Of a DNA stretch of 24,547 nt, positions 24,201-24,547 are shown in pieces (the stretch's first letter is position 1; each line of letters starts with the position of its first letter). This DNA comes from CAYMJK01 sp043101635 (GTDB lineage: Bacteria; Planctomycetota; Phycisphaerae; Phycisphaerales; UBA1924). The notes below the pieces were generated by a model. It did no database searches. It saw only the letters and a program-made list of their open reading frames with translations, and was not told the origin of the DNA. The position numbers and the translations under genes were made by a program. The stretch spans positions 1-24,547 of the forward strand of contig JBICIE010000279.1 of the NCBI GenBank assembly GCA_043101635.1, written 5' to 3'.

Positions 24201-24547
24201 CGACGCCCTCACGCGGGCCCGCGATGAGGCCCAGCGACTGCGCGAAGAGGCCGAGGATCGCGAGGCCCGGCGCCAGCGCGATGAACTGCAGCGGGCCTAC
24301 CGCGAAGCGCTCGAAACGCAGATCACCCTGCGCGACGAGACGGCCACCTTCAACGATGTCGAGCTGACGCGCCGCCAGCAACTGCTGGTGCGCCGCCTCA
24401 GCGCCCGCCAGGGGCAGATCCGCAAGACGCTCGGCACACTGCGCGAGCAGATCGAGTCGCTCGATCAGACCGCCGTCTTCTCCTACGCCCACGACCGCAT
24501 CGACCGGGCCTCGCGCGCCGCCGAGGACCTGCTGGCCTCGCCGGTCG
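21283..24547 (+). CDS. Large membrane-anchored coiled-coil protein, DUF4175-like (3' end outside window)
   Basis: At least 1088 residues, still open at the right edge. GTG 21283 (VTGQAEADKRRVSLAQVRDA) follows AAAGGAG (21272-21278). Hydrophobic segments at about 37-54, 65-80 and 162-180 anchor the protein in the membrane. Residues about 200-570 are beta-rich, with ITPPAYA and repeated immunoglobulin-like modules. From about 580 to the edge it is an extended Gln/Glu/Arg/Ala coiled coil (QQQRELREATAEATADTVGR; RQAADEIAQNQGQ). Membrane helices, TPPxY module and Gln-rich coiled coil resemble DUF4175-type proteins and long planctomycete homologues, often encoded beside MoxR ATPase/DUF58/VWA genes; what follows here is unseen. 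The antisense frame 21259-24492 is also open but is a composition shadow. Confidence 0.78.
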   Translation, partial: MTGQAEADKRRVSLAQVRDALRSIRRRAWALLTVRRVLLATAALIGAVIVLGAVDYALRLPLELRWLHWVGGLAALGWFIRARIWPAARFHPTLTQVALRIERSGAGRTAGLEGVLASGLELEGDTGEGVRGMLSARAAAEAAERFSNYRGELVDTRPALRALGALTVCAAAACAVAILSPELARLGALRTLAPWSGASWPRLTEVVDATGRTVQPLGVAIPLRAALVRTPEPLGETRVEAWYRVTTDGHEGPLRKVALTAQRRHISIEQGDMVTPAELYERLVEIAPSGEGDSTVEYWFQTRDHRSPISRVRLVEPPAVVGALAEITPPAYAAALAASPAGGALRAGAFDMGPGADERAAIGPVLAGSTIQLDIALNKPVPVPRAGAEVAFAESALGDGRWAEALSFDADGAIWRLRWTAETPVRIPVVVDDEHGIRAAEEAVFSFDITPDDPATAAVTSPPEDDWYLPTAQVELEGEGRDRVGLAWLELRRQLLRPPAGSAGAPPEPAGEEQTLVREQLAEPATRAVIGFDLDLGSLDVQPGDVVEITAVVQDTLGASMSELRDPARSPARRLRIIDATTFVEQAHGLLATVRENAKRLDDEQRELAGVLRPAEEDAEALAPEQGAARQGAISERIAQQAEALRELERRIGQNRLDDAALEELIDQAARRLDQAGRASVQAGGALARQAQQDGDAAEQQAEQAQQAQEQVRDELGRLIDLLDRGEDTWMVRRDLQRALEQQRELREATAEATADTVGRRADELTDAQRQRLDELARQQEELSREASEVIEQLAERAEQSAERNPAGAEAMRQAAERGRGEQAAENMRQAADEIAQNQGQNATDQQDRAIETLEEMAEDLDQAERNRDEQLRRALTDILASINLLITTQQAELDRLAAAERRSAFAGLDAGMIDLSRNTLGVAEQTRVAFQELEVVAGLLLEAATAQEAAIVALRAPEVVAGEVREQELASLDALTRARDEAQRLREEAEDREARRQRDELQRAYREALETQITLRDETATFNDVELTRRQQLLVRRLSARQGQIRKTLGTLREQIESLDQTAVFSYAHDRIDRASRAAEDLLASPV

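Noticed and set aside
21259..24492. 1077-aa minus-strand open frame at the right end
   Set aside because: The plus strand from GTG 21283 gives membrane segments, a ribosome binding site and coherent coiled coil; the antisense product is composition-driven with no recognisable domain.

Overview
The window is about 24.5 kb of GC-rich bacterial DNA. It most likely comes from a planctomycete of the Phycisphaerae. Pointers are the secreted carboxypeptidase ending in two 'D-x-TxDG-x-x-DIFDFL-x-FQNLF' repeats (the GC-type dockerin signature of that group), small membrane proteins with zinc-ribbon tails, and palindrome-rich intergenic repeats. No tRNA, rRNA, CRISPR array or insertion sequence was seen. 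Because of the base composition, very long antisense open frames shadow many true genes; start choices here rest on motifs, homology and upstream signals.

Left part (1-4.4 kb): the tail of an unrecognised gene; a secreted M14 zinc carboxypeptidase behind a near-consensus promoter; a small minus-strand gene with no stop codon before it runs antisense into the carboxypeptidase; a block of nested hairpins; and two tandem paralogous membrane zinc-ribbon proteins, each preceded by an identical 25-bp hairpin repeat.

Housekeeping core (4.4-8.9 kb): a GspE/PilB-type secretion ATPase with an N-terminal FHA domain, divergent from seryl-tRNA synthetase (serS), which converges on chorismate synthase (aroC).

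Centre (8.9-14.7 kb): a minus-strand pair formed by a 143-aa protein and a giant 1637-aa DUF4132/MolR-like protein. The 143-aa protein has a C-terminal half resembling the ThiS/MoaD beta-grasp fold and ends in Leu-Ala-Gly-Ala. This pair, with its own promoter and flanking palindrome, is the best candidate for an undescribed system. A small Bfd-like [2Fe-2S] protein lies upstream, divergent from asparaginyl-tRNA synthetase (asnS).

Right part (14.9-24.5 kb): asnS is followed by a VapC-like PIN toxin gene broken by one amber codon and by an overlapping antitoxin-like gene carrying a helix-turn-helix. Then come an unrecognised 157-aa protein, a second copy of the triple-hairpin repeat, a secreted HExxH metallopeptidase, a Pro/Ala/Glu-rich single-pass membrane protein, the 16S rRNA methyltransferase rsmE, and a large membrane-anchored coiled-coil protein (DUF4175-like) that runs off the right end.

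Several genes have a TAnnnT box only 5-8 nt before the start codon and no Shine-Dalgarno sequence, which suggests leaderless transcripts.
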